Notes: generated from the letters alone by a model not told the origin. 7,076 nucleotides of DNA from an uncultured Syntrophobacteraceae bacterium (GCA_937889795.1 CALBZH010000748.1:1-7076); one strand, 5' to 3'; shown: positions 1 to 6,107, counted from the stretch's first letter. Translations and numbers: made by a program.

Positions 1-45
1 CCACCGAGATCTACACTCTTTCCCTACACGACGCTCTTCCGATCT
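1..45 (+). other. Illumina TruSeq P5 adapter (sequencing artefact)
   Basis: These bases match the 3' part of the Illumina TruSeq universal (P5) adapter, from CCACCGAGATCTACAC through the read-1 priming site ending GCTCTTCCGATCT. They are not genomic. Native sequence begins at 46, inside the minus-strand SulP gene, exactly on a codon boundary. Read through in that gene's frame, the adapter would add the spurious tail RSEERRVGKECRSRW, which is characteristic of adapter-contaminated database proteins. The contig therefore ends here by artefact, not biology. Confidence 0.98.
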
Positions 46-1281
46 GGCCATGGCCTTGGCGATGGAGATGGCTTCCATGAAGCCGAGCAGGGAGATAATG
101 GCTGCAATGGGCAGGAGATAGAGGATGATCTTGAGGTCGATCTGAGGAAAGGTCATTGCCGGAAGGCCCTTGGGCACGACGCCAACAACGGAGCCGCCCC
201 CCATCATGGCGAGCGCGTTCTCATCGACAGGCTTGTTCCCGAGGCGGAGGCGCCAGACGCGACCGTCCGTGGTCTTTCCCTGGGGAACCTCCTTTTGGGG
301 ATAAAAGACCAGCTTCCCTTCGCCCTCCTGCACGCCTGCAAACATGTAATCCCTCAGGGCCGTCCGAAGCTTGCTGCTCTCCTCCTTGAGGTGATCCATC
401 TTGGTGCTCATGATGAGCGTTTGGTGCTTCAGATCCAGAACCTCGGTGGAAAAGCGTCCGTGGCTGGCCTCAGCTTCGCTGATCTTGGGCGCGAGCGCGG
501 CCCTCTCGTTTCCCAGCCGGTCGATCTCCTTGACGGCCGCGTTGAATTCCTGCACGAGGCGCTGCACCTCCTGCGACATGACTGCCTGAAGAGGCGCCTT
601 CGTGTTCTTTTCATAGCCGGTGGCCCAGGAGATGAGCGTGGTCACCACGACGGCCACCAGCACGTAAGGGATCCGTCGGTCAATCCGCCGCAAGCCGTAC
701 ATGAGCGCAAAGGCAAGCGCCCCGAGGGCGAAGGTCGGCCAGTGGGTGTACTGAATGGCGGCCTTGATGACCCGGTAGACGGTCTCGTAGTGGTGCTCCG
801 CCTCGTCAACGTACACGTTGAACATCTTGGAAAGCTGGGAGGTGGCGATGATGAGGGCACCGGCATTGGTGAAACCATTCACGACCGGATGCGAAAGAAA
901 ATTCACAACCAGCCCCAACCGCAGCACACCGAGGGCCAGCTGAAACAGCCCCACGATCAAGGCCAACAGGATGGCGTAGCCGATGAACGCGTCACTCCCC
1001 GTCGTGGCCATGGGTCCGAGAGCCGCCGATGTCATCAGAGAGACGATGGCCACGGGACCCGTCGCCAGCTGCCGGCTGGACCCGAAGAGCGCCGCGAGCA
1101 TGGGCGGCAGAAGCGACGCATAGAGCCCGTACTGGACCGGCATGCCGGCAAGCTGCGCGTAGGCCATGGACTGAGGGACCAGGATCAACGCAACGGTCAA
1201 GCCCGAAATAAAGTCCATCCGCAGTGTCGTCGCGTTGAGCTCTTTGACCCAGGCCAAAAAAGGAAACACAATCCGAATCAT
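46..1281 (-). CDS. SulP-family inorganic anion transporter, 3'-truncated, with a large coiled-coil insertion
   Basis: This is an inner-membrane SulP/SLC26-type anion transporter; relatives carry sulfate, bicarbonate or other anions, and the substrate cannot be read here. The 412 visible residues begin MIRIVFPFLAWVKELNATTL. Residues 27-81 carry the family signature, including VPQSMAYAQLAGMPVQYGLY, then FGSSRQLATGPVA. Hydrophobic segments lie near 23-43, 48-66, 74-94, 99-122, 124-147, 180-198, 203-220 and 383-402. The conserved pre-helix VPKGLP (369-374) and LLGFMEAISIAKAMA (398-412) follow. Between them, residues about 222-362 form a hydrophilic, heptad-like insertion where relatives usually have a short linker. 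The remaining helices and the expected C-terminal STAS domain are missing because the adapter begins at base 45. The ATG at 1281 is supported by a GGAAGGA ribosome site eight bases upstream. It is the last gene of the operon, 64 bases after the response regulator. Confidence 0.93.
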
Positions 1282-1289
1282 GTTGCCGT

Positions 1290-1296
1290 TCCTTCC
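1290..1296 (-). promoter_or_regulatory. Ribosome binding site of the SulP gene
   Basis: On the minus strand this reads GGAAGGA, eight bases before the ATG at 1281. It fixes that ATG as the start. It also suggests the transporter is translated independently of the upstream response regulator, which ends 64 bases away. Confidence 0.75.
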
Positions 1297-1327
1297 CAGA
1301 TTCCTTTTGGGTTACAGGTTTCTCACC

Positions 1328-1341
1328 GCCCGGCATCGGGC
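1328..1341 (-). other. Small GC-rich hairpin between response regulator and SulP genes
   Basis: GCCCG and CGGGC form a five-base-pair stem around a four-base loop, starting five bases after the response regulator stop. No T-run follows on the minus strand, so it is not a standard terminator. It could protect the upstream mRNA end or partly attenuate SulP expression, or it could be chance in GC-rich DNA. Confidence 0.3.
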
Positions 1342-1345
1342 ACCG

Positions 1346-1714
1346 CTACTCCCCTCTCATTGCCTTCTTCATCTTGTCAATCAGCTCGTCGATGTTGATC
1401 GGCTTCATCAGGTAGTCGTCCGCTCCCAGCCGCATCCCCTCGATCCCCTCCCGTGTCGACCCGTGCCCCGTGAGCAGCAGGACGCGGGTCTCCGGGTGCA
1501 GGCTCTTGATCTGCTGCAGAACCTCGACGCCGCTCATCCCGGGCATCATCAGATCCAGAACCACAACTTGGGGGCGTAGGTCCTCCACCAAGCGCAAACC
1601 CTCTTCCCCGTCCGACGCGATGGCCGCATCGATCCCACGAAGACCTAGTCGCTCGGCGAGCGTCGTCACAAATTCCTGCTCGTCGTCCACCAGCAGCACC
1701 TTCCAGTTCTCCAT
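1346..1714 (-). CDS. Single-domain response regulator (CheY-like receiver)
   Basis: This 122-residue protein is a receiver domain with no output domain, beginning MENWKVLLVDDEQEF. The acidic pair is D10/D11. The phosphoacceptor is D54 in VVLDLMMPGMSG, the switch threonine is T82 in LLLTGHG, and the conserved lysine is K104 in LMKPI, so all key positions are present. It should accept phosphate from the adjacent kinase, whose stop codon lies four bases upstream. Lacking a DNA-binding or enzymatic domain, it must act through protein contacts or as a phosphorelay intermediate or sink. The start at 1714 is preferred over an in-frame ATG at 1810. The upstream one adds 32 basic residues with no receiver character and lies inside the kinase gene. 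A GGGAG ribosome site also sits eight bases before 1714, in the kinase's last codons. Confidence 0.93.
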   Translation of the reverse strand: MENWKVLLVDDEQEFVTTLAERLGLRGIDAAIASDGEEGLRLVEDLRPQVVVLDLMMPGMSGVEVLQQIKSLHPETRVLLLTGHGSTREGIEGMRLGADDYLMKPINIDELIDKMKKAMRGE

Positions 1715-1718
1715 CCGG

Positions 1719-3443
1719 TTAACTCCCTGATTCTTCGCTGGCCCGCAGAGGCAACGTGATCGTGAAGATCGTCCCCACGTTTTCCTGACTCTGCACCTCG
1801 ATGTTGCCACCCAGTTTCTTCACGATCCCATAGGTGATCGGAAGTCCCAAACCCGTCCCGGTTCCCTTTTTCGTGGTGAAAAACGGCTCGAAGATGTGCT
1901 GCAAGACGGCTTCTGGCATCCCGCAGCCGTTGTCCTGAATGATGACCTCATTCGTGTCGTCGTCGATCGGTCTGGACACGACCGTGACCTGTCCTCCGTC
2001 TGCTACCGCGGCCAAGGCATTGTTGAGGATGTTCAGGAACACTTGCTGCAATTGGCCTCGGTCGGAGGCAATCCTTGGGAGGGTGGAATCGAGCTCGAGC
2101 TTGATCTGGACTTTGCGGTAGAGGGCCTCCTTCTCAAGAAACGCTGCGGTTTCACGAATCACTTCGTTGAGATCCAAGACCTCGACCTGGACTTCCATGC
2201 GGCGCGCGAATCCCAGGAGTCGGTGCGTGATGGACCGGCAGCGGTGCACGGACTGGAGCACCGCCCCCACCAGACCGAGAAACTTCTCCTTGTCGGGAAA
2301 GTCCGGCTTGAATTCGATGAGGTCCTTCATCAGGCCGGCTTTCTCGTTGATGATCGCCATGGGGTTGTTGATCTCATGCGCCACCCCGGCCGCCAGTCGT
2401 CCGATGGAGGAAAGCTTGTGCGTGTGCTCAACCTCGCGGAAGGCGGCCTCCCGCCTCTCGTCGCATTCCATCATCCGATGCACCAAGACGTCGGTGAGCT
2501 TGAACACAACGAGAAAGATGACAACGACACTGATAATGAAGAGGAAGAAGAGCTCACTCTTGAGCGTATACCAGGAGCGCAGCACCTCCCCACGGGGCTT
2601 AATGACCACCAGGATATAGGGCGCATGGGCGAAGTAGGTGTAGGCCATGAAGACATCACGGCCCGACATGTCCTTGACTTCCACGACGTTGGCTTCATAG
2701 CTCGCGGGAGGCAGATCGAACGGGAACCGCTCCAGCAAGCCGCCGTACCACTTGGAGGGTGTCTGAAGGACCCCGTTCTTGTTGATCAGAAAGGCATCGG
2801 TCTTGGGGTCCAGACCCATCGAAGCGATCAGGTCGTGGAAGCGATCCGTGTCGATGGTTGCTCGAAGGATCCAACCCTTCAGCGACTCCGAATTGTTCAA
2901 CACGGCCATGACCAGATGCGGAAACCCGCGAAATCCCATGAAGACATCGCTCACGTAACCGCCCCGCACCTGGGTCTCATGAAGCCAGCTCTGCTCGGAG
3001 TAGTTCTTTCCCTTGAGATCGTATGGCCCCACATAACTCACCTGAACCCCAAGCTCGTCGATCAAGCCAAGATCCACGAACCCCCCGAACTCCCGCTTCA
3101 TGACACGGAAAATGCGGTTGAATTCAACTTCATTGGAAAGCTTTTCATACGAATAGGCGGAAGCGACGAAGCTCACGGCGGAGAGGCGTTCAGCAAGAAA
3201 AAGCTCGAAGGAGTGCTTGGTCTTGTTCACCAGCACCCGCATGGGATTGACGATCTCGTCGCGGAGGGTCGACTGGTACTGGTGGTAGTTGAGAAGCGCC
3301 ATGAAGAAGAGCGGCACGATCGTCACCAGGATCATCAGAATGATCATGTTGCGCCGCAGAAGGCTGTAGCGTTTCTGCGTCGAGCCCTCCTCGGGGAAAT
3401 TGAACAGACTGTGTAGCGAAAATCGGTCTCGCCAGGTCATCAT
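1719..3443 (-). CDS. Membrane sensor histidine kinase with Cache-like periplasmic domain
   Basis: This is a 574-residue membrane kinase, probably phosphorylating the response regulator encoded four bases downstream. A first membrane helix spans about 33-52. Residues about 53-290 form an extracytoplasmic sensor resembling dCache, with the hallmark stretch YDLKGKNYSEQSW (141-153) and YVSDVFMGFRGFPHLVMAV (163-181). A second helix spans about 298-318. There is no evident HAMP domain, only a short charged linker (about 321-342). The HisKA motif SIGRLAAGVAHEINNP places the phosphorylated histidine at 356. The catalytic domain has the N-box around N471/N475, G1 DNGCGMP (504-510), the F-box FEPFFTTK (518-525) and G2 GTGTGLGL (527-534), so it appears fully active. 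Two consecutive ATG codons occur at 3443 and 3440. The AGGGA just upstream is better spaced for the second. Cache domains bind small ligands such as organic acids or amino acids; the ligand here is unknown. Confidence 0.95.
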   Translation of the reverse strand: MMTWRDRFSLHSLFNFPEEGSTQKRYSLLRRNMIILMILVTIVPLFFMALLNYHQYQSTLRDEIVNPMRVLVNKTKHSFELFLAERLSAVSFVASAYSYEKLSNEVEFNRIFRVMKREFGGFVDLGLIDELGVQVSYVGPYDLKGKNYSEQSWLHETQVRGGYVSDVFMGFRGFPHLVMAVLNNSESLKGWILRATIDTDRFHDLIASMGLDPKTDAFLINKNGVLQTPSKWYGGLLERFPFDLPPASYEANVVEVKDMSGRDVFMAYTYFAHAPYILVVIKPRGEVLRSWYTLKSELFFLFIISVVVIFLVVFKLTDVLVHRMMECDERREAAFREVEHTHKLSSIGRLAAGVAHEINNPMAIINEKAGLMKDLIEFKPDFPDKEKFLGLVGAVLQSVHRCRSITHRLLGFARRMEVQVEVLDLNEVIRETAAFLEKEALYRKVQIKLELDSTLPRIASDRGQLQQVFLNILNNALAAVADGGQVTVVSRPIDDDTNEVIIQDNGCGMPEAVLQHIFEPFFTTKKGTGTGLGLPITYGIVKKLGGNIEVQSQENVGTIFTITLPLRASEESGS

Positions 3444-3449
3444 CTATCC

Positions 3450-3791
3450 CTACCGCGGCTTCCAGAGGATCTCACCGGCCGCCAACGATCCCGAGGCCAA
3501 TCGCTCGAGCACACGACCATGAGGACCAATGACGGAATCCAGAACACGCACGCGCTTCCATGTCAGGTATTGGAAATACTCTTCCTCGATCCCCCCGCAT
3601 ACAACGGTCTTCACGTCCTCCGTCAGGATCATATGGCACAGTTTCTCAGGCGAAGCCTGGGGCAAGACCAGGTTTCGCTCCTCCTCGATACCACCGTCAG
3701 CCCCGAAGGACACGATCAGGACTTCCGTGGTCAGATCGAACCGAGGAGCAATGTCGTCCCCATAAAGGCAAATCAGGGTCTTGTTTCCCAC
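3450..3791 (-). CDS. NifX/NifB-type dinitrogenase cofactor-binding domain protein
   Basis: This 113-residue soluble protein resembles the Nitro_FeMo-Co (NifX/NafY/NifB C-terminal) fold, which binds iron-sulfur or iron-molybdenum clusters. Supporting motifs are IAPRFDLTTEVLIV (14-27), LPQASPEKLCHMIL (43-56) and VVCGGIEEEYFQYLTWKRV (63-81). Cysteines at 8, 52 and 65 and His53 are candidate ligands; no CxxC is present. No nitrogenase genes are visible. Its place between a sigma-54 activator and a histidine kinase suggests a regulatory or metal/cluster-sensing role rather than nitrogen fixation, which is inference. Translation starts at a GTG (3791). The frame upstream reaches a TGA with no better start, and an AGGTGG sequence precedes it. 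It begins 48 bases after the activator stop and ends 6-9 bases before the kinase start, so it is very likely co-transcribed. Confidence 0.82.
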   Translation of the reverse strand: MGNKTLICLYGDDIAPRFDLTTEVLIVSFGADGGIEEERNLVLPQASPEKLCHMILTEDVKTVVCGGIEEEYFQYLTWKRVRVLDSVIGPHGRVLERLASGSLAAGEILWKPR

Positions 3792-3839
3792 CGGACCACC
3801 TGCTTCGTATCAGTTTGTTTCAGGGATTTCCGAGCCCTG

Positions 3840-5249
3840 TCACTCGTCGATCCCATACTGCTTCATCTTCCTCCAAAGCGTACTTCGGCCCCACCCCAGA
3901 ATCGCGGCTGCCTTGCCTCGGCGCCCTTTGGCCTTAAGCATCGCCTCCAAGATCATCTTGCGCTCCAACGCCGACCAGTCCATGCCGTCGTCCCCACTTG
4001 CACGGTGAACTAGTGTTACCGTCGGCTCCGCTGACTCAGCCGCTGCGACTTCAGGCTCTCGCGCTTTGGGGTCCGTCAGGTAAGCGGGCAAGTGCTGAGG
4101 CTGGATTTGATCTTCCTGGCAGATGGTGAGGCCGTACTCGACGATGTTGCGAAGCTCCCGAACATTGCCGGGGTATGAATAATCCAGCAAAATGCGCAGC
4201 GCCTTCGCCGAGAACCCCTTGATGGGCTTTTTCAACTTCGCGGCATAGTCCTGAAGAAATCGGTTCAACAGGAGCTGAACGTCGTCCCCACGCTCACGAA
4301 GGGGCGGCAACCGGAGCCGGACGACGTTCAGCCGGAACAGCAGATCCTCCCGGAACCGCCCTTCCCGCACCATTTGCTCCAGATTGCGGTGCGTGGCCGC
4401 GATGACCCGCACATCCACATGGAATCCTTTGGTGCTGCCGAGAGGGAAAACCACTCTATCATCAAAAAAGGTCAGCAGCTTGACTTGCAGCGAAAGCGGC
4501 AGGTCCCCAATCTCCGTCAGGTAGAGCGTTCCATTGTGTGCCAGACGAAACCGGCCCGGCTTGTTTTCAATGGCCCCCGTAAACGCCCCCTTCTGATGCC
4601 CGAACAGCTCCGACTCCAGCAACGTTTCCGGGAGCGCCCCGCAGTTGACCTTGATGAAGGGGTCCTTGGCGCGGGGCGACGCCTGATGGATGAGCTCGGC
4701 CACGAAATCCTTACCCGACCCCGTCTCGCCGGTGAGCAGCACCGAAGAGTCCGACTGCGCGATGACGGGAAGCACCTCGTAAATACGCTCCATTTGAGGG
4801 CTTCGCCCAATGATCTGCCCAAACCCGAAGGGAGGGCCACTCTTGCCGTTCAGACGACTGAGCATGCGAATGTCCTGGACGGCCTCCAGGGTGCCCACGG
4901 CCTTCCCATCCAGGTCGACAATGGGGGCAAACGTAATGCGCACGGGAATCTTCTGTCGCTCCCGATTGATGATGTCCCCCTCCACGACGAGAGGCTCCGA
5001 GATGGGCCGCCTGGACCGCACCGGACAACCCTCAATGCAGATGTTGCTCCGCAGGACATACGCACAGGGAATGCTGATCACGTCCTTGCACTCAAACCCG
5101 GTCAATCCCTCAAGAAAACGATTGATGAACACGACGCGCCCGCCCGCGTCGACCACCGCCACCCCGAGGGGGATCGAGTCCAGCAAGCCCGGAAACGAGA
5201 CCGGGGCGGCAAAAAGCCCGTCCACCCTTAAGGGACCCTGCGAAAGCAT
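3840..5249 (-). CDS. Sigma-54-dependent transcriptional activator (PAS-AAA+-Fis HTH)
   Basis: This cytoplasmic enhancer-binding protein uses ATP to open promoters held by sigma-54 RNA polymerase. Numbered from the chosen start (469 residues), a PAS domain spans about 20-130, the AAA+ domain about 145-385 and a Fis-type helix-turn-helix about 424-466, ending GWGRSTLWRKMKQYGIDE. Walker A is GETGSGKD (174-181). The sigma-54 contact loop GAFTGA is intact at 221-226. The arginine-finger region FREDLLFR contains R300 and R306. Walker B reads LYLTEIGDL, with threonine at 245 where the family normally has aspartate; the following glutamate is kept. The PAS holds cysteines 54, 62, 71 and 75, the last in CIEGCP. 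There is no receiver domain, so the input is probably the PAS or a protein partner. The frame extends upstream to a TTG at 5399, but a good promoter lies inside that extension. M at 5249 sits just before the PAS; an ATG at 5345 would be almost leaderless. Confidence 0.92.
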   Translation of the reverse strand: MLSQGPLRVDGLFAAPVSFPGLLDSIPLGVAVVDAGGRVVFINRFLEGLTGFECKDVISIPCAYVLRSNICIEGCPVRSRRPISEPLVVEGDIINRERQKIPVRITFAPIVDLDGKAVGTLEAVQDIRMLSRLNGKSGPPFGFGQIIGRSPQMERIYEVLPVIAQSDSSVLLTGETGSGKDFVAELIHQASPRAKDPFIKVNCGALPETLLESELFGHQKGAFTGAIENKPGRFRLAHNGTLYLTEIGDLPLSLQVKLLTFFDDRVVFPLGSTKGFHVDVRVIAATHRNLEQMVREGRFREDLLFRLNVVRLRLPPLRERGDDVQLLLNRFLQDYAAKLKKPIKGFSAKALRILLDYSYPGNVRELRNIVEYGLTICQEDQIQPQHLPAYLTDPKAREPEVAAAESAEPTVTLVHRASGDDGMDWSALERKMILEAMLKAKGRRGKAAAILGWGRSTLWRKMKQYGIDE

Positions 5250-5355
5250 GCTCCAAACGTCTCCATTGTTTCGAACTGAACGCTCCTGAACAGCCGGATA
5301 CCCTCTCCTATTCGGCTCCTGGCCGCACACCCCCCTCGAGCGCATCGAAGGCTCT

Positions 5356-5384
5356 ATCCTAATGCCAGTTCCAGAAAGTGTCAA
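5356..5384 (-). promoter_or_regulatory. Sigma-70-type promoter of the signalling operon
   Basis: On the minus strand a perfect -35 TTGACA (5384-5379) is followed after exactly 17 bases by a -10 TAGGAT (5361-5356). The predicted transcript start is near 5349. This gives the sigma-54 activator a leader of about 100 bases if it starts at 5249. It also rules out the TTG at 5399 as a start on this transcript. Confidence 0.75.
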
Positions 5385-5499
5385 ATAGAAACATTTCAAA
5401 ATAGATCACGGAGCAACACGCTCGACGGGACGATCGCGGGATAATCTCAGGCGCTGGGAGACAAGGAATGCGGACGTCGCCCCGATTTTTTAAGTGTTA

Positions 5500-5518
5500 A
5501 ACAGTCTGGTCGACTGTT
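5500..5518. promoter_or_regulatory. Candidate operator dyad upstream of the toxin-antitoxin promoter
   Basis: A perfect seven-base inverted repeat, AACAGTC and GACTGTT, is separated by five bases. Its right arm overlaps the first two bases of the -35 box at 5517. The position suits binding by a dimeric repressor, most simply the ribbon-helix-helix-like antitoxin. No T-run follows, so it is not a terminator. Confidence 0.5.
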
Positions 5519-5545
5519 GACGTACCCGGCTCCTACACGTAGAAT
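5517..5545 (+). promoter_or_regulatory. Sigma-70-type promoter of the toxin-antitoxin operon
   Basis: TTGACG (5517-5522) and TAGAAT (5540-5545) are separated by exactly 17 bases, each close to consensus. The predicted transcript start near 5552 leaves a very short leader before the ATG at 5567. A strong promoter gripped by operator-like dyads is typical of autoregulated toxin-antitoxin operons. Confidence 0.8.
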
Positions 5546-5552
5546 ACACGTG
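5536..5552. promoter_or_regulatory. Second candidate operator over the -10 box
   Basis: CACGT and ACGTG form an inverted repeat with a seven-base spacer that covers the whole -10 element. The same segment can also be read as a direct repeat of TACACGT. A protein bound here would block transcription. Its sequence differs from the upstream dyad, so both may not be sites for the same protein. Confidence 0.4.
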
Positions 5553-5553
5553 C

Positions 5554-5560
5554 AAGGAGG
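5554..5560 (+). promoter_or_regulatory. Consensus ribosome binding site of the antitoxin
   Basis: AAGGAGG lies six bases before the ATG at 5567. It is a full anti-Shine-Dalgarno match, stronger than the AAGGA that precedes the toxin. The difference fits the excess of antitoxin over toxin expected for such modules. Confidence 0.85.
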
Positions 5561-5566
5561 TGTGAT

Positions 5567-5797
5567 ATGCAGAAGAAGCTGACCATAACCATCGATGAAG
5601 AGGTTTATGAAGGGCTGCATAGAGTGATTGGCCCCCGTAAGATCAGTCGGTTTGTCCAGGAATTGGTCCGCCCGCACGTCGTGCGTCCCAACCTGGAATC
5701 AGCCTACGCCGATATGGCAAAAGACAAAGAAAGGGAAAAGGAGGCCCTGGAGTGGGCTGAAGTCACCTTTAAGGATGTTGCTCATGAAACGGTGTGA
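5567..5797 (+). CDS. Ribbon-helix-helix-like antitoxin of a MazF/PemK-type module
   Basis: This 76-residue protein is the likely antitoxin. Residues 3-10 (KKLTITID) resemble the DNA-contacting beta strand of ribbon-helix-helix proteins. Two helices follow at about 11-20 ([10 protein letters not shown]) and 25-38 ([14 protein letters not shown]). The C-terminal half (about 45-76) is a charged helix followed by [12 protein letters not shown], the kind of tail that wraps around and blocks a MazF-type ribonuclease. It should both neutralise the toxin and repress the operon. The start is fixed by the consensus ribosome site. The module relies on antitoxin degradation, as in other type II systems. 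The family match is by pattern, not by search, and an AbrB-type MazE fold is not evident. Confidence 0.87.
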   Translation: MQKKLTITIDEEVYEGLHRVIGPRKISRFVQELVRPHVVRPNLESAYADMAKDKEREKEALEWAEVTFKDVAHETV

Positions 5798-6107
5798 AGT
5801 GTGGTGGGTTAACTTCGATCCTTCGATCGGCGGTGAGATGAGAAAGAAACGGCCTGCCGTGGTTGTGAGCAATGACGCGTCAAACAAGTTTCTCAATCGA
5901 GTTCAGGTTGTTCCTTTGACCAGCAACACCGAACGCCTCTACCCAAGCGAGGCGGTAGTCATCTTTGAGGGAAAAGAGAGCAAGGCCATGGCAGATCAAC
6001 TGGCGACCGTGAGCAAGGAGAGACTATTCCGGCGAGCAGGCATTCTTGGCAAGGATGACATGCACAAAGTAGAGCAGGCCATCAAGGTCCAGCTGGATAT
6101 TCCCTAA
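5784..6107 (+). CDS. MazF/PemK-family endoribonuclease toxin
   Basis: This 107-residue protein starts [31 protein letters not shown] and has the typical MazF/PemK length. Family members cleave single-stranded mRNA at short motifs and stop growth. The expected catalytic arginine is R23 in KKRPAVVVS and the catalytic threonine is T46 in VVPLTS. The conserved segment [12 protein letters not shown] (70-81) and a C-terminal helix, [16 protein letters not shown], are also present, so the toxin looks intact. The ATG at 5784 overlaps the antitoxin end by 14 bases in another frame. An AAGGA eight bases upstream lies inside the antitoxin gene, implying translational coupling. A longer frame back to 5628 is only the shadow of the antitoxin. 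Cleavage specificity cannot be predicted. Confidence 0.94.
   Translation: MKRCEVWWVNFDPSIGGEMRKKRPAVVVSNDASNKFLNRVQVVPLTSNTERLYPSEAVVIFEGKESKAMADQLATVSKERLFRRAGILGKDDMHKVEQAIKVQLDIP

Larger units (their letters stand above)
5250..5566. other. Divergent intergenic regulatory region
   Basis: This 317-base stretch separates the minus-strand signalling operon from the plus-strand toxin-antitoxin operon. It holds a roughly 100-base leader for the activator, two outward-facing sigma-70-type promoters, and two dyads beside the toxin-antitoxin promoter. The stretch from 5385 to 5407, directly upstream of the minus-strand -35, is AT-rich and could act as an UP element. I found no convincing -24/-12 sigma-54 promoter here on either strand, and no RNA gene. 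Confidence 0.7.

Noticed and set aside
295..1398. Long plus-strand open frame of 367 codons opposite the SulP gene
   Set aside because: It is antisense to a gene with clear family motifs, rich in His, Arg and Gln, and has no recognisable domain. It reflects absence of stops in GC-rich codons.
1715..1810. Upstream ATG for the response regulator
   Set aside because: It adds 32 Arg/Ser-rich residues lying inside the kinase gene. The receiver fold starts at the ATG at 1714, which has its own ribosome site.
1896..3416. Plus-strand open frame of 506 codons opposite the histidine kinase
   Set aside because: The opposite strand carries all kinase motifs. This frame is His/Asp/Val-rich with no domain and no ribosome site.
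3821..3839. CAGGG/CCCTG dyad directly after the activator stop
   Set aside because: It is only a five-base stem with a nine-base loop and no T-run, lying in a tight operon gap. It does not look like a terminator.
4374..5231. Plus-strand open frame of 285 codons opposite the sigma-54 activator
   Set aside because: It is a shadow of the activator, with no domain or promoter of its own.
5350..5372. Possible -24/-12 sigma-54 promoter beginning TGGCA on the minus strand
   Set aside because: The GG-to-GC spacing does not fit the required 10 bases, and the segment is better explained as the -10 region of the sigma-70 promoter.
5250..5399. N-terminal extension of the activator from TTG at 5399
   Set aside because: A sigma-70 promoter lies within it and the residues are not domain-like.
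5447..5677. Minus-strand open frame of 76 codons across the toxin-antitoxin promoter
   Set aside because: It overlaps the antitoxin start and promoter in antisense and has no recognisable features.
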